Part shown: positions 41,546-50,244 of the stretch, piece by piece
Layout: every line of letters starts with the position of its first letter
How positions within the stretch are numbered: the first letter of the stretch is position 1
Source of the DNA: Microbacterium album
GTDB lineage: Bacteria; Actinomycetota; Actinomycetes; Actinomycetales; Microbacteriaceae
Direction of reading: 5' to 3'
Assembly (NCBI RefSeq): GCF_014643695.1
Contig: NZ_BMJY01000017.1
Span: forward strand, 1 to 52,139
DNA: 52,139 nucleotides
Program-made: the position numbers and the translations under genes
The notes under the pieces: model-generated
The model's input: only the letters and a program-made list of their open reading frames with translations
The model's database searches: none
Told to the model about the DNA's origin: nothing

Positions 41546-43249
41546 ATGAAGAAGATCATCAATGCCCCGACTGATGTGATCGAGGACTACATCCACGGTC
41601 TTGTGGGCGCACTGCCTCACCTCGCCCGAGTGGAGGGATGGCCGGTCGTCGTCCGGTCCTCCTCCACCCGGAAGGCGAACGACCGCGTCGCCCTCGTCAC
41701 GGGCGGCGGCTCGGGCCACGAGCCGGCGCATGCCGGCTACGTCGGCGCCGGCATGCTGGACGCGGCCGTGCTCGGCCCGGTGTTCACCTCGCCGTCCGTC
41801 GACGCGGTCTACGCCGCGATCCGCGCGGTGGCAACCGACGCGGGCGTGCTCCTGATCGTCAAGAACTACACGGGCGACCGCCTGAACTTCGGCCTGGCCG
41901 CGGAGATGGCCCGCGCCGACGGTGTGCGCGTCGAGACGGTCGTCGTCGCGGACGACGCCGCGCTCGGAGACACCGCGGGCGCGGGCCGCCGCGGGCTGAC
42001 GTCCACGGTCCTCGTGCACAAGGTGGCCGGCGCCGCGGCCGAACGCGGCTGGCCCATCGAACGGATCGTCGCGGTCCTCGACAGGCTGCTGGAGGGCGCC
42101 GCGACGATGGGCGTGGGCCTCGGCCCGTGCCACGTGCCCGGTGCGAGCGCGGCGAACTTCGAGCTGGGCGCCGACGAGGTCGAGTGGGGCCTGGGCATCC
42201 ACGGCGAGCCGGGACGGGAGCGGGGTCCGCTGGTCTCCTCGCGCGAGGTCGCGCGCGAGCTCGTCACCCGTGTCGTCGCCGACCGGGGCATCCCCGCGGG
42301 CGCCGAGGTGGCGGTGCTCGTGAACTCTCTCGGCGGCACCCCGGACCTCGAGCTGCGCATCCTGCAGGGCGACGTGTTCGCCGAGCTCGCGCGCCTCGGG
42401 ATCCGTCCCCGCCTGTCCTGGGCGGGACCGTTCCTGACCTCCCTGGACATGCCGGGCGCCTCGGTGACGCTCGCCGTCCTCGACGACGAGCTCGCCGAGC
42501 TGCTCACGGACGACCACGGCGTCGCCGCGTTCCCCCGCACGATCCCGGCGACGGACCTCGGCCGGCCCGAGGCGGTGCCCGCCCCCACCCTCGCCGACCG
42601 CGCCGAGCGGGAGGTCACCGATCCCGCGGCGGTCGCCGCGCTCGACCAGGTCGCCGCGCGACTGGCGCGCGTGCTGATCGACGCCGAGGAGGAGCTCACG
42701 GCCCTCGACCGACGGGTCGGCGACGGCGACCTCGGCATCAACCTCGCACGCGGCGCGCGCGCCGTGCTCGACGCTCGCGCCCACCTGCAGGCGGAGTCCG
42801 ACGCATCCGGATACCTGCGCGCCGTGTCGCAGCTCGTGCGACACCACGTGGGCGGCACATCCGGACCGCTGTACAGCATCCTCCTGCTCGGTATGGCGGA
42901 GTCCCTCGAGGGCGCGGCGTCGCCCGGCGCGGACGCATGGGCCGGTGCTTTCGCGGCCGGCGTGTCCCGACTGCGCGACATCGGCGGGGCGGCACCGGGA
43001 GACCGCACGATGGTCGACGCCCTCGTGCCCGCCGCCGACGCCGCCACGGCGGGTCACGAGATCCGGGACATCGCCGCCGCGGCGCGCACCGGCGCCGAGG
43101 GGACCGCTGCGATCAGCGCGAACCTCGGCCGCAGCAGCTACGTGGGCGATCGCGTGATCGGCACGCCCGATCCGGGCGCCATCGCGGTCGCCGCCCTCCT
43201 CGAGGGACTCGCCGCCGTGGGCACCGACTCCCAGGAGGAGGCCCCGTGA
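41546..43249 (+). CDS. fused DhaK-DhaL dihydroxyacetone-type kinase
   Basis: 567 residues. The DhaK half (1-330) has TGGGSGHEPAHAG and the covalent substrate-binding His219 in GLGIHGEPG. The DhaL half (about 370-567) has the ADP/Mg motif GDGDLGIN and PGDRTMVDAL. This is the ATP-dependent single-chain kinase type, acting on dihydroxyacetone or on C4 ketoses such as erythrulose in related families. It is odd that it lies between the binding protein and the permeases of one transporter. The stop overlaps the next start (GTGA). Confidence 0.88.
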   Translation: MKKIINAPTDVIEDYIHGLVGALPHLARVEGWPVVVRSSSTRKANDRVALVTGGGSGHEPAHAGYVGAGMLDAAVLGPVFTSPSVDAVYAAIRAVATDAGVLLIVKNYTGDRLNFGLAAEMARADGVRVETVVVADDAALGDTAGAGRRGLTSTVLVHKVAGAAAERGWPIERIVAVLDRLLEGAATMGVGLGPCHVPGASAANFELGADEVEWGLGIHGEPGRERGPLVSSREVARELVTRVVADRGIPAGAEVAVLVNSLGGTPDLELRILQGDVFAELARLGIRPRLSWAGPFLTSLDMPGASVTLAVLDDELAELLTDDHGVAAFPRTIPATDLGRPEAVPAPTLADRAEREVTDPAAVAALDQVAARLARVLIDAEEELTALDRRVGDGDLGINLARGARAVLDARAHLQAESDASGYLRAVSQLVRHHVGGTSGPLYSILLLGMAESLEGAASPGADAWAGAFAAGVSRLRDIGGAAPGDRTMVDALVPAADAATAGHEIRDIAAAARTGAEGTAAISANLGRSSYVGDRVIGTPDPGAIAVAALLEGLAAVGTDSQEEAP

Positions 43250-44067
43250 CGACCACGAACGTCATCGTCGTCGCGCGGCGACGGGCCCTGTTCGGCCCGC
43301 GCTTCGCGCCCGTGGGCTGGGGCGCCGCCGGCATCGCCACGCTCGCGCTCGCGCTCGAGGTGCTGCCGCGGCTCGGATTCGTCAACCCGACCTACTTCCC
43401 GCCCCTGCACCAGATGCTGGGCGCTCTGGGCGGCCTGGTGCAGACCCAGACCTTCTGGGCGGCCCTGGGCAGCACGGTCCTCGGCTGGCTGCTCGGACTC
43501 GCGATCGCGACCGTCCTCGGCGTCGCGCTGGGGATCGTCGTGGCCAGCATCCCGATCGTCGACCGGATGTTCTCCTCGACGATCGAGTTCCTCCGGCCGA
43601 TCCCCTCGGTCGCTCTCGTGCCGCTCGCGGCCATGCTCTTCGGCACGACGCTGCAGGCGACGCTTCTGCTCGTCGTCTACGCGAGCCTGTGGCCCATCCT
43701 GATCCAGGTCGTCTACGGCGTCCGCGACGTGGACCGCGTCGGTCTCGACACCGCGAGGACCTACCGGCTCGGCCTGGCGCGCACGGTGCGCTCGGTCGTG
43801 ACGCCGAGCATGCTGCCGTACCTCGTCGTCGGACTGCGCCTGTCCGCGTCGATCGCGCTCATCCTCGAGGTCACGGGGGAGCTCGTGATCGGATCGCCGG
43901 GCCTGGGCCGGCTGATCGTGAACGCATCGGCGTCCGCGGCGACGCCCATGATGTACGCGCTCGTGCTCGTGACCGCGCTGCTGGGCGTGGCGATCAACGT
44001 CGGAACCCGGGCGGCGGAGCGGCGCGTGCTGTTCTGGCACGCCTCCGTCCGATCGGAAGGTGTGTGA
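43246..44067 (+). CDS. ABC permease 1 (SsuC/TauC-like)
   Basis: 273 residues with six helices and the ATPase-docking EAA-type loop (DTARTYRLGLARTVRSVVTPSMLPYLVVGLR, given in part). It begins with GTG overlapping the kinase stop. It pairs with the next permease to form the membrane channel. Confidence 0.88.
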   Translation: MTTTNVIVVARRRALFGPRFAPVGWGAAGIATLALALEVLPRLGFVNPTYFPPLHQMLGALGGLVQTQTFWAALGSTVLGWLLGLAIATVLGVALGIVVASIPIVDRMFSSTIEFLRPIPSVALVPLAAMLFGTTLQATLLLVVYASLWPILIQVVYGVRDVDRVGLDTARTYRLGLARTVRSVVTPSMLPYLVVGLRLSASIALILEVTGELVIGSPGLGRLIVNASASAATPMMYALVLVTALLGVAINVGTRAAERRVLFWHASVRSEGV

Positions 44068-44068
44068 C

Positions 44069-44839
44069 ATGAGGACCGCCCTTCGCTGGACGGCGACGAC
44101 CTTCCTCGTCCCCGTCGTGATCCTCGCGGTGTGGACCATCGCGGCCGAGATCTCGCAGAGCATGTTCTGGCCCTCGCCGGTCCGCATCATCGGGGCCTTC
44201 CCCGGCACGTGGCTCGAGGGCCGGCTCGTCGACGACGTCGTCCCCAGCCTGCTGCGGCTGCTGCTGGGCTACGTCTGCGCCCTGGTGATCGGCGTGCTGC
44301 TCGGGCTGGTGGTCGGCTCGCTGCGCCGGCTCCGGATGTTCCTGGAGCCCGTCTTCGAGTTCTTCCGCGCCATCCCGCCGCCCGTGCTCGTGCCGATCGT
44401 GCTGCTCATCACCGGCATCGGCACCAACATGCAGGTGACCGTGATCGCGTTCGGGTGCCTCTGGCCGATCCTCATCAACACGATCGAGGGCGTGCGCGGC
44501 ATCGACATGACGCAGCTCGACACGGCGCGCTCGTATCGGGTGAAGGGGCCGCTCCGCACGTTCGGCATCATGATCCCGGCCGCCTCGCCGAAGATCGTCA
44601 CCGGCGCTCGGCAGGCGCTCTCGGTGGGCATCATCATGATGGTCATCAGCGAGATGTTCGCCTCGACGAACGGCATCGGGTTCAACGTCATCCAGTTCCA
44701 GCGGCTGTTCCAGTTCACGCCGATGTGGACGGGCATCGTCCTGCTCGGGATCATCGGCGTCCTCGCGAACGCCCTTTTCAAGCTCGTCGAGGGGCGCGTC
44801 CTGCGCTGGTACCTCGGCATGCAGGCCCAGGAGAGGTAG
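44069..44839 (+). CDS. ABC permease 2 (SsuC/TauC-like)
   Basis: 256 residues with six helices and a coupling loop (LDTARSYRVKGPLRTFGIMI). ATG 44069 lies one base after the previous stop; an in-frame GTG at 44060 is less likely. Two different permease genes suggest a heterodimeric channel, whereas many SsuC-type transporters use one. Confidence 0.87.
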   Translation: MRTALRWTATTFLVPVVILAVWTIAAEISQSMFWPSPVRIIGAFPGTWLEGRLVDDVVPSLLRLLLGYVCALVIGVLLGLVVGSLRRLRMFLEPVFEFFRAIPPPVLVPIVLLITGIGTNMQVTVIAFGCLWPILINTIEGVRGIDMTQLDTARSYRVKGPLRTFGIMIPAASPKIVTGARQALSVGIIMMVISEMFASTNGIGFNVIQFQRLFQFTPMWTGIVLLGIIGVLANALFKLVEGRVLRWYLGMQAQER

Positions 44840-44841
44840 CA

Positions 44842-45684
44842 ATGACTCAAGGCAGCAACGACCCGATTCTGCGGGTGGAGAACCTGCGCAAGGTGTACGG
44901 CACGGGCGACACCGCGGTGGAGGCCATCGGGGACCTCGACTTCTCGATCGGCCGCAACGAGCTCGTGTGCATCGTCGGCCCGTCCGGCGCGGGCAAGACC
45001 ACCTTCCTGCGCTGCGTCTCCGGTCTGCTCGCGCCCACGGACGGCCGCGTCGTCCTCGAGGGCGAGACCGTGACGGAGCCGCCCGCGGGGATGGCCGTCG
45101 TGCTCCAGGAGTACGGGCGCAGCCTGTACCCGTGGATGTCGGTCCAGGACAACGTGGCGCTGCCGCTCAAGGCGAAGGGCGTCGCGAAGGCGGAGCGCGC
45201 CGAGCGGGTGGCGCGTGCGCTGGCGGAGGTCGGTCTCGAGAAGGCGGGACGCAAGTACCCGTGGCAGCTGTCGGGCGGTATGCAGCAGCGCGTCGCGATC
45301 GCGCGGGCGATCGCGTACGAGCCCCACATCCTCGTGATGGACGAGCCGTTCGCGGCCGTCGACGCGCAGACGCGCGCCGACCTGGAGGACCTCGTCCGCC
45401 GTCTGTGGAAGGAGCTCGGCGTCACGGTGCTGTTCGTCACGCACGACATCGACGAGTCCGTCTACCTCGGCCAGCGCGTCATCGTGCTGTCCCACGCCCC
45501 CACGTTCGTGATGGAGGAGATCGAGATCGATCTGCCCGAGGAGCGCGATCAGCTGTCGACGCGGTCCCTGCCGCGGTTCGCGGAGCTGCGCACGCGCGTG
45601 TACGAGCGCATCCAGGAAGCGAAGCACACCAACTACCGCTCCGGCCGCCGCTCGCCCGCGCCGGCCACGCGCAGGGGGGTGTGA
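44842..45684 (+). CDS. ABC transporter ATPase (SsuB/TauB-like)
   Basis: 280 residues. Walker A GPSGAGKTT, Q-loop VVLQEYGRSLYPW, signature LSGGMQQRVAIARA, Walker B ILVMDEPFAAVD and switch His in FVTHDIDE. It energises the importer formed with the two permeases and the lipoprotein. The Arg/Pro tail is short. It starts two bases after the permease stop and ends overlapping the reductase start. Confidence 0.93.
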   Translation: MTQGSNDPILRVENLRKVYGTGDTAVEAIGDLDFSIGRNELVCIVGPSGAGKTTFLRCVSGLLAPTDGRVVLEGETVTEPPAGMAVVLQEYGRSLYPWMSVQDNVALPLKAKGVAKAERAERVARALAEVGLEKAGRKYPWQLSGGMQQRVAIARAIAYEPHILVMDEPFAAVDAQTRADLEDLVRRLWKELGVTVLFVTHDIDESVYLGQRVIVLSHAPTFVMEEIEIDLPEERDQLSTRSLPRFAELRTRVYERIQEAKHTNYRSGRRSPAPATRRGV

Positions 45685-46625
45685 CGCCCGTGCTCACGCT
45701 GCAAGTGGCGGAGCGGGTGGATGAGGCGGACGGCGTTGCCGGGCTCATCCTCACCGATCCGCAGGGACTTCCCCTGCCCGAATGGACCCCGGGCGCGCAC
45801 GTCGACGTGCACCTGGACCGCCCCGGACGCCCCGGGATCGTGCGCCAGTACTCGCTGTGCGGCGATCCCGCCGACCGGTCCCGCTACCGCATCGCGGTGC
45901 TGCTGGAGCCTCAGGGCGAGGGCAGCGCGCACATCCACCAGAGCGTTCGGCCGGGCCAGCTCGTGCGCGTCTCGCCGCCGCGGAACCACTTCGCGTTCGA
46001 GCCGGCCGAGCGGGTGGTCTTCGTCGCCGGGGGGATCGGCATCACGCCGCTGCTTCCCATGCTGCACGCCGCCGAGGCCGCGGGAACCGACTGGCACCTG
46101 CACTATGCGGGGCGCGAGCCGGGCACGATGGCCTTCGGCGAGTCGCTGGCCCGCTTCGGCGAGCGCGTCACGGTCTACGCGAGCAGCCGCGGCGAGCGCA
46201 TGGCGGTGCCGGCGATCGTCGCGGAGGCCGGCCGCGCGCCGATCTACGCCTGCGGTCCCGCGCGCCTGCTGGACGCGCTCGAGCAGGCGGCGGGGCAGGA
46301 CACCGACCTGCGCGTCGAGCGGTTCGAGAACGCCAACGAGGTGACGCTGGAGACGGACCACGAGTTCGAGGTGCACCTGGAGCTGACCGGAACGACGCTC
46401 ACCGTCAAGCCGGGCGAGACCATCCTGGAGAAGGTTGTCGAGGCGGGCGTTCCCGCGCCCTCCTCGTGCCGCGGGGGCACCTGCGGCACGTGCGAGACGT
46501 TCGTGCTGGAGGGCGAGCCCGACCATCGAGACGCCGTGCTCAACGCCAAGGAGCGGGAGGAGTCCGAGGTCATGATGATCTGCGTGTCCCGCTGCAAGGG
46601 CAAGCGCCTGGTCCTGGAGCTGTGA
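45681..46625 (+). CDS. phthalate-dioxygenase-type reductase (P450 redox partner candidate)
   Basis: 314 residues. Flavin site RQYSLCG (near 55), NAD site GGIGITPLL (near 115-123), then a C-terminal plant-type 2Fe-2S domain with Cys263, Cys268, Cys271 and Cys301 (CRGGTCGTC...CVSRC; Cys305 is extra). This domain order is that of VanB/phthalate dioxygenase reductase. No Rieske oxygenase is nearby, so it most likely passes electrons from NADH to the P450 of the same operon. GTG 45681 overlaps the ATPase stop; GTG 45690 is possible. Confidence 0.88.
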   Translation: MTPVLTLQVAERVDEADGVAGLILTDPQGLPLPEWTPGAHVDVHLDRPGRPGIVRQYSLCGDPADRSRYRIAVLLEPQGEGSAHIHQSVRPGQLVRVSPPRNHFAFEPAERVVFVAGGIGITPLLPMLHAAEAAGTDWHLHYAGREPGTMAFGESLARFGERVTVYASSRGERMAVPAIVAEAGRAPIYACGPARLLDALEQAAGQDTDLRVERFENANEVTLETDHEFEVHLELTGTTLTVKPGETILEKVVEAGVPAPSSCRGGTCGTCETFVLEGEPDHRDAVLNAKEREESEVMMICVSRCKGKRLVLEL

Positions 46626-46626
46626 C

Positions 46627-46659
46627 GGCGCGGCGCGGGCGTTCGTCCCGCGCCGCGCC
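46627..46659 (+). terminator. perfect 13-bp stem-loop ending the P450/ABC operon
   Basis: GGCGCGGCGCGGG (46627-46639) pairs with 46647-46659 over a seven-base loop, starting just after the reductase stop. There is no U-tract. Confidence 0.7.
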
Positions 46660-46688
46660 CGGCCGAGCGCATGCGGCAGACTGAACGC

Positions 46689-47369
46689 ATGCGAACCATC
46701 CGCGACCTGGACACCGTCGAACTGATCCTTCAGGCGCAGGGGGTGCTCGACGCGATCCGCGGCCCGGAGCGCGTGATCGACGCCGGCACGCTGCGCGCGT
46801 TGCAGCAGTCGGGGAACTACGTGGTCGGCCTGTTCGACGACGACGTCATGGTCGGCGCGTCGATCGCGTTCTTCGGCGTGCCCGCCCGACGCACCATGCA
46901 CTCGCACATCACGGCGCTGCTGCCCGAGTACCGCGGCCGCGGGTGGGGGCGCGAGCTCAAGGAGCACCAGCGGCAGTGGGCGTTCTCGCGCGAGGTCGGC
47001 AACATCACGTGGACGTTCGACCCGCTCGTCGCGCGCAACGCGCACTTCTTCCTGACCGTGCTGGGCGCCCGCGTCACCGGCTACTCCGTGAATCAGTACG
47101 GGATCTTCGGGGGCGGCGACGCGGGCGACGAGAGCGACCGCCTCGACGTCGAGTGGGCGCTGGCCGACATCGCCCAGCCGCCTGCGGATGCCGACGTGGT
47201 CGCGACGCTCGAGATCCCCTCGGACGTCGAGGCCATGCGGGTCGAGGACCCGGCGGCCGCCCACGAGTGGCGCACCAGGCTTCGCGGCGAGATGGAGGAG
47301 CTGCTCGGGCGAGGGCTGCGGATCGCGGGCTTCGACACCCCGCGCGGATACCTCTTCACGTCGGCCTGA
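46689..47369 (+). CDS. GNAT-like acetyltransferase (COG3375 type)
   Basis: 226 residues. The acetyl-CoA-binding part reads ITALLPEYRGRGWGRELKEHQ, and the rest resembles predicted acetyltransferases of the COG3375 type. No substrate is known. I use ATG 46689, not 46671, because CAGACT (46677-46682) ends exactly seven bases before it, indicating a leaderless mRNA. Independent of the upstream operon, which ends in a hairpin. Confidence 0.75.
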   Translation: MRTIRDLDTVELILQAQGVLDAIRGPERVIDAGTLRALQQSGNYVVGLFDDDVMVGASIAFFGVPARRTMHSHITALLPEYRGRGWGRELKEHQRQWAFSREVGNITWTFDPLVARNAHFFLTVLGARVTGYSVNQYGIFGGGDAGDESDRLDVEWALADIAQPPADADVVATLEIPSDVEAMRVEDPAAAHEWRTRLRGEMEELLGRGLRIAGFDTPRGYLFTSA

Positions 47370-47371
47370 CC

Positions 47372-47770
47372 GTGCTCGCGGACGATTGGATCCCGCACCG
47401 CCGCCCCGAGGACCGGGAGCTGCTCGGCTGGATCCGGCCCCAGGGTGAGCGTTGGGTCGCGGTGTCGCTCTTCGGCGCGGACGTCAGCGAGCCGCTGGAA
47501 TGGACGGACGCCGAGGAGGCGCTCGAAGCGCGCGGGCTGTCGTGGCTCGCGGAGCCGTGGGCGCTCGAGCGCGACGGCGAGGAACCGCTGCGCGTGCGCA
47601 TCGTCGAGGTGTCGCCCACGGCGCCGAACGGCTCGCCCGGGCGCGTGGTCGTGAAGACGGAGGACTTCGGGGCGATCGACGTGCCGTACACGCTGTACGA
47701 GCTGCCGTGGCCGCCGCCCGCATCGCTCCGGCCGGCCCGAGCCGGCGAGGGCACCGCGCCCTGGGGCTGA
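47372..47770 (+). CDS. hypothetical protein
   Basis: 132-residue acidic protein beginning at GTG 47372, two bases after the acetyltransferase stop, so it is probably coupled to it. It contains ADDWIPHRRPEDRELLGWI and ends in a Pro/Ala-rich tail. No family recognised and no membrane segment. Codon bias agrees with its neighbours, which supports it being real. Confidence 0.6.
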   Translation: MLADDWIPHRRPEDRELLGWIRPQGERWVAVSLFGADVSEPLEWTDAEEALEARGLSWLAEPWALERDGEEPLRVRIVEVSPTAPNGSPGRVVVKTEDFGAIDVPYTLYELPWPPPASLRPARAGEGTAPWG

Positions 47771-47785
47771 GGAGGCCACCGGACG

Positions 47786-47818
47786 GCATGCCATCGCGAT
47801 GGTATCCTGATGGCATGC
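47786..47818 (+). promoter_or_regulatory. vapBC promoter/operator with nested palindromes
   Basis: GCATGCCATC (47786-47795) is inverted at 47809-47818. Between them CCATCGCGATGG (47791-47802) is itself a perfect palindrome, and TATCCT (47803-47808) is the -10. The right arm runs over the start codon, so a bound antitoxin would cover the promoter. Confidence 0.65.
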
Positions 47819-48048
47819 GGGTGACCATGGACAAGGCGGGGCGAATCGTCGTCCCGGCGGAGATTCGCGAGCGGCTCGGCATGGTGCCGGGGCCGCTCGA
47901 CATGGTGATGGATGGCGCGGGCATCCGGATCGAGATCCCGACGTCCGACCGGGTCGAGGAGCGCGACGGGCTCCTGGTGCTGGCGGACGACGGACCCGCG
48001 CTCACTCCAGACGACGTGCGGGAGCTGCGGCTTGCCGACCAGCGGTGA
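47815..48048 (+). CDS. vapB: VapB-type antitoxin, AbrB fold
   Basis: 77 residues starting MRVTMDKAGRIVVPAEIRERLG, the swapped-hairpin AbrB/MazE DNA-binding fold. The C-terminal part should wrap the toxin. The ATG lies exactly seven bases after the TATCCT -10, so it is leaderless. It overlaps the toxin gene by 17 bases. It probably represses its own promoter through the nested palindromes around the start. Confidence 0.8.
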   Translation: MRVTMDKAGRIVVPAEIRERLGMVPGPLDMVMDGAGIRIEIPTSDRVEERDGLLVLADDGPALTPDDVRELRLADQR

Positions 48049-48469
48049 ACCGGACGACGGCGACGCTCGGCTGCTGCTGGACACGAGCGCCGCGATCGCG
48101 CTCGTGCAGCCGTCCCATACGAAGCACGAGGCGGTGTTCCGGCGGGTGCGCGGGGTCCGTCTTGGCCTCGCCGGGCACGCCGCAGTGGAGACGTACTCCG
48201 TCCTCACCCGCCTTCCGGGGGCGCAGCGGGTCTCCGGGCCCGAGGCCGCCCGCATCATCCGGACGAACTTCCCTCTGACCTACGCGCTGGCCGCAGCGAC
48301 GGCGGCCGACGCGCCGGACCTGCTCGCACGGCGCGGCATCGCGGGCGGCGCGGCGTACGACGGGCTGGTCGCGCTCGCCGCCGCCGAGGCCGGCCTGACT
48401 CTCCTGACATGCGATCGTCGCGCGGTCGGCACCTATGCGCAGTTCGGCGTGGACCTCGAGATCGTCTGA
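48032..48469 (+). CDS. vapC: VapC-type toxin, PIN-domain ribonuclease
   Basis: 145 residues from TTG 48032, which follows GGGAG (48020-48024). Acidic PIN residues are visible: Asp in LLLDTSAAIAL, Glu in AAVETYSVL and Asp in LTCDRRAVGTYAQFGV. It should cut RNA (often tRNA or rRNA) when freed from VapB. No other start with a ribosome site exists in this frame. The gene precedes glyS by 126 bp. Confidence 0.82.
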   Translation: MPTSGEPDDGDARLLLDTSAAIALVQPSHTKHEAVFRRVRGVRLGLAGHAAVETYSVLTRLPGAQRVSGPEAARIIRTNFPLTYALAAATAADAPDLLARRGIAGGAAYDGLVALAAAEAGLTLLTCDRRAVGTYAQFGVDLEIV

Positions 48470-48595
48470 GCGGGCTCGCAGCGGATCCAGACTGCGCGAA
48501 GGGGGAGCGTCCCGCGCAGGAACTAGGATTGAGGCATCCGCGCGGCGCCTCGGCGAACCAGCGCGCCCTCCCGCCCTGCGACCATTGGAGCCACC

Positions 48596-49978
48596 GTGGC
48601 CGAGCCCTCCCGCCTCGACAAGGTCATCAGCCTCGCCCGCCACCGCGGGTTCGTCTTCCAGGCGGGAGAGATCTACGGCGGCTCCCGCTCCGCGTGGGAC
48701 TACGGGCCCCTCGGCACCGAGCTGAAGGAGAACATCCGCCGCCAGTGGTGGCAGACGTTCGTGCGCGGCCGCGGCGACATGGTCGGCCTCGACTCGTCCA
48801 TCATCCTGCCGTCCAAGGTGTGGGAGGCGTCCGGCCACGTCGCGACGTTCACCGACCCGCTGGTCGAGTGCCTGCAGTGTCACAAGCGCCACCGCGAGGA
48901 CCACCTGATCGAGGCCTACGTCGACAAGAAGGGCCGCGAGCCGGAGAACGGGATGGCCGACATCCCGTGCCCCGACTGCGGCACGCGCGGCCGCTGGACC
49001 GAGCCGAAGTCGTTCTCCGGCCTGGTGAAGACCTATCTCGGTGTCGTGGACGACGCCAGCGGCCTGCACTACCTGCGGCCCGAGACCGCGCAGGGCATCT
49101 TCGTCAACTTCGCCAACGTGCTGACCGCCTCGCGCAAGAAGCCGCCGTTCGGAGTGGGCCAGATCGGCAAGGCGTTCCGCAACGAGATCACGCCGGGCAA
49201 CTTCATCTTCCGCACGCGCGAGTTCGAGCAGATGGAGATCGAGTACTTCGTGCCGCCGGCCGAGGCGGCCGAGTGGTTCGAGCACTGGGTCGACGCGTGC
49301 TGGAACTGGTTCGTCGACCTCGGGATCGATCCGGCGCACATGCGCAAGCTCGACATCCCCGACGGTGAGCGCGCGCACTACTCCGACCGCACGATCGACG
49401 TGGAGTACGAGTTCGGCTTCCCCGGCAAGGGCTGGGGCGAGCTCATGGGCGTGGCCAACCGCACGGACTTCGACCTGACCAACCACATCGAGGCCTCGGG
49501 CCAGAACCTCACCTATTTCGACCAGGCATCCGGCGAGAAGTACGTGCCGTACGTGATCGAGCCGTCGTTCGGTCTCACCCGCTCGATGATGGCCTTCCTC
49601 ATCGACGCGTACACGGAGGAGGAGGTGCCGAACGCCAAGGGCGGCACCGACACCCGCACGGTGCTGAAGCTCGACCCGCGCCTGGCCCCGGTCAAGGTGG
49701 CCGTCCTGCCGCTGTCGCGCAACGAGCGGCTCTCGCCGCTCGCGCGCGAGGTCGCCGACGATCTGCGCGGCACGTGGAACGTCGACTTCGACGACGCCGG
49801 CGCGATCGGCCGCCGCTACCGCCGCCAGGACGAGATCGGCACGCCGCTGTGCGTGACGATCGACTTCGACTCGCTCGACGACCGGGCGGTCACCGTGCGC
49901 GACCGGGACACGATGGGCCAGGAGCGCGTGCCGCTCGACGGCCTGCGCGCTTACCTCGCCGAGCGCCTCGGGGGCTGA
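48596..49978 (+). CDS. glyS: glycyl-tRNA synthetase (single-chain type)
   Basis: 460-residue class II synthetase of the alpha-2 type. It begins [23 protein letters not shown], contains [12 protein letters not shown] (motif 2 region) and ends with the anticodon-binding domain. Two zinc pairs, C-x2-C in ECLQCHKRH and in [10 protein letters not shown], are kept. GTG 48596 follows GGAG. A TAGGAT -10 (48524-48529) lies 60 bp upstream. Essential housekeeping gene, and a useful anchor that this part is native chromosome. Confidence 0.96.
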   Translation: MAEPSRLDKVISLARHRGFVFQAGEIYGGSRSAWDYGPLGTELKENIRRQWWQTFVRGRGDMVGLDSSIILPSKVWEASGHVATFTDPLVECLQCHKRHREDHLIEAYVDKKGREPENGMADIPCPDCGTRGRWTEPKSFSGLVKTYLGVVDDASGLHYLRPETAQGIFVNFANVLTASRKKPPFGVGQIGKAFRNEITPGNFIFRTREFEQMEIEYFVPPAEAAEWFEHWVDACWNWFVDLGIDPAHMRKLDIPDGERAHYSDRTIDVEYEFGFPGKGWGELMGVANRTDFDLTNHIEASGQNLTYFDQASGEKYVPYVIEPSFGLTRSMMAFLIDAYTEEEVPNAKGGTDTRTVLKLDPRLAPVKVAVLPLSRNERLSPLAREVADDLRGTWNVDFDDAGAIGRRYRRQDEIGTPLCVTIDFDSLDDRAVTVRDRDTMGQERVPLDGLRAYLAERLGG

Positions 49979-50000
49979 TCCCGCGCCGGAGTCACCGACC

Positions 50001-50038
50001 GTGACAGGAGCGTGACAGCGCTGCTGCGCCCGTGACAG
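50001..50038 (+). promoter_or_regulatory. GTGACAG direct repeats before the ABC gene
   Basis: GTGACAG at 50001-50007, 50012-50018 and 50032-50038. The first two are 11 bases apart, the one-turn spacing typical of OmpR/PhoP-type response regulators. Confidence 0.4.
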
Positions 50039-50088
50039 CGTCGCGGCAGCGCGCCGGACGGATCCTGGTGTCTCGGAAAGGAGGCATC

Positions 50089-50244
50089 ATGACCGCATCC
50101 ACCCCCGCCGTCAGTGCGGAGGGCCTCGTCAAGGCGTTCGCCGGCCACCGCGCTGTCGACGGCGTCGACCTGGTGGTCGAAGCCGGCACGGTGTTCGGCG
50201 TGCTCGGTCCCAACGGAGCAGGCAAGACAAGGTGCCATCTCTGA
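50089..50244 (+). pseudogene. ABC ATPase gene (DrrA-like) cut inside Walker A
   Basis: ATG 50089 with AAGGAGG begins a typical drug-exporter ATPase ([21 protein letters not shown], then [11 protein letters not shown]). Right after the P-loop the reading changes to RCHL and stops. The rest of a roughly 300-residue protein (signature, Walker B) is missing from the window. Codons change at about 50226-50230 from G/C-ending to mixed, so foreign DNA has been joined here. The remainder may lie beyond the right edge, or the join may be an assembly error. Confidence 0.75.

Noticed and set aside
45690..46625. Reductase as partner of a Rieske dioxygenase (vanillate demethylase type)
   Set aside because: No Rieske oxygenase gene is in or near the operon, whereas a P450 is.
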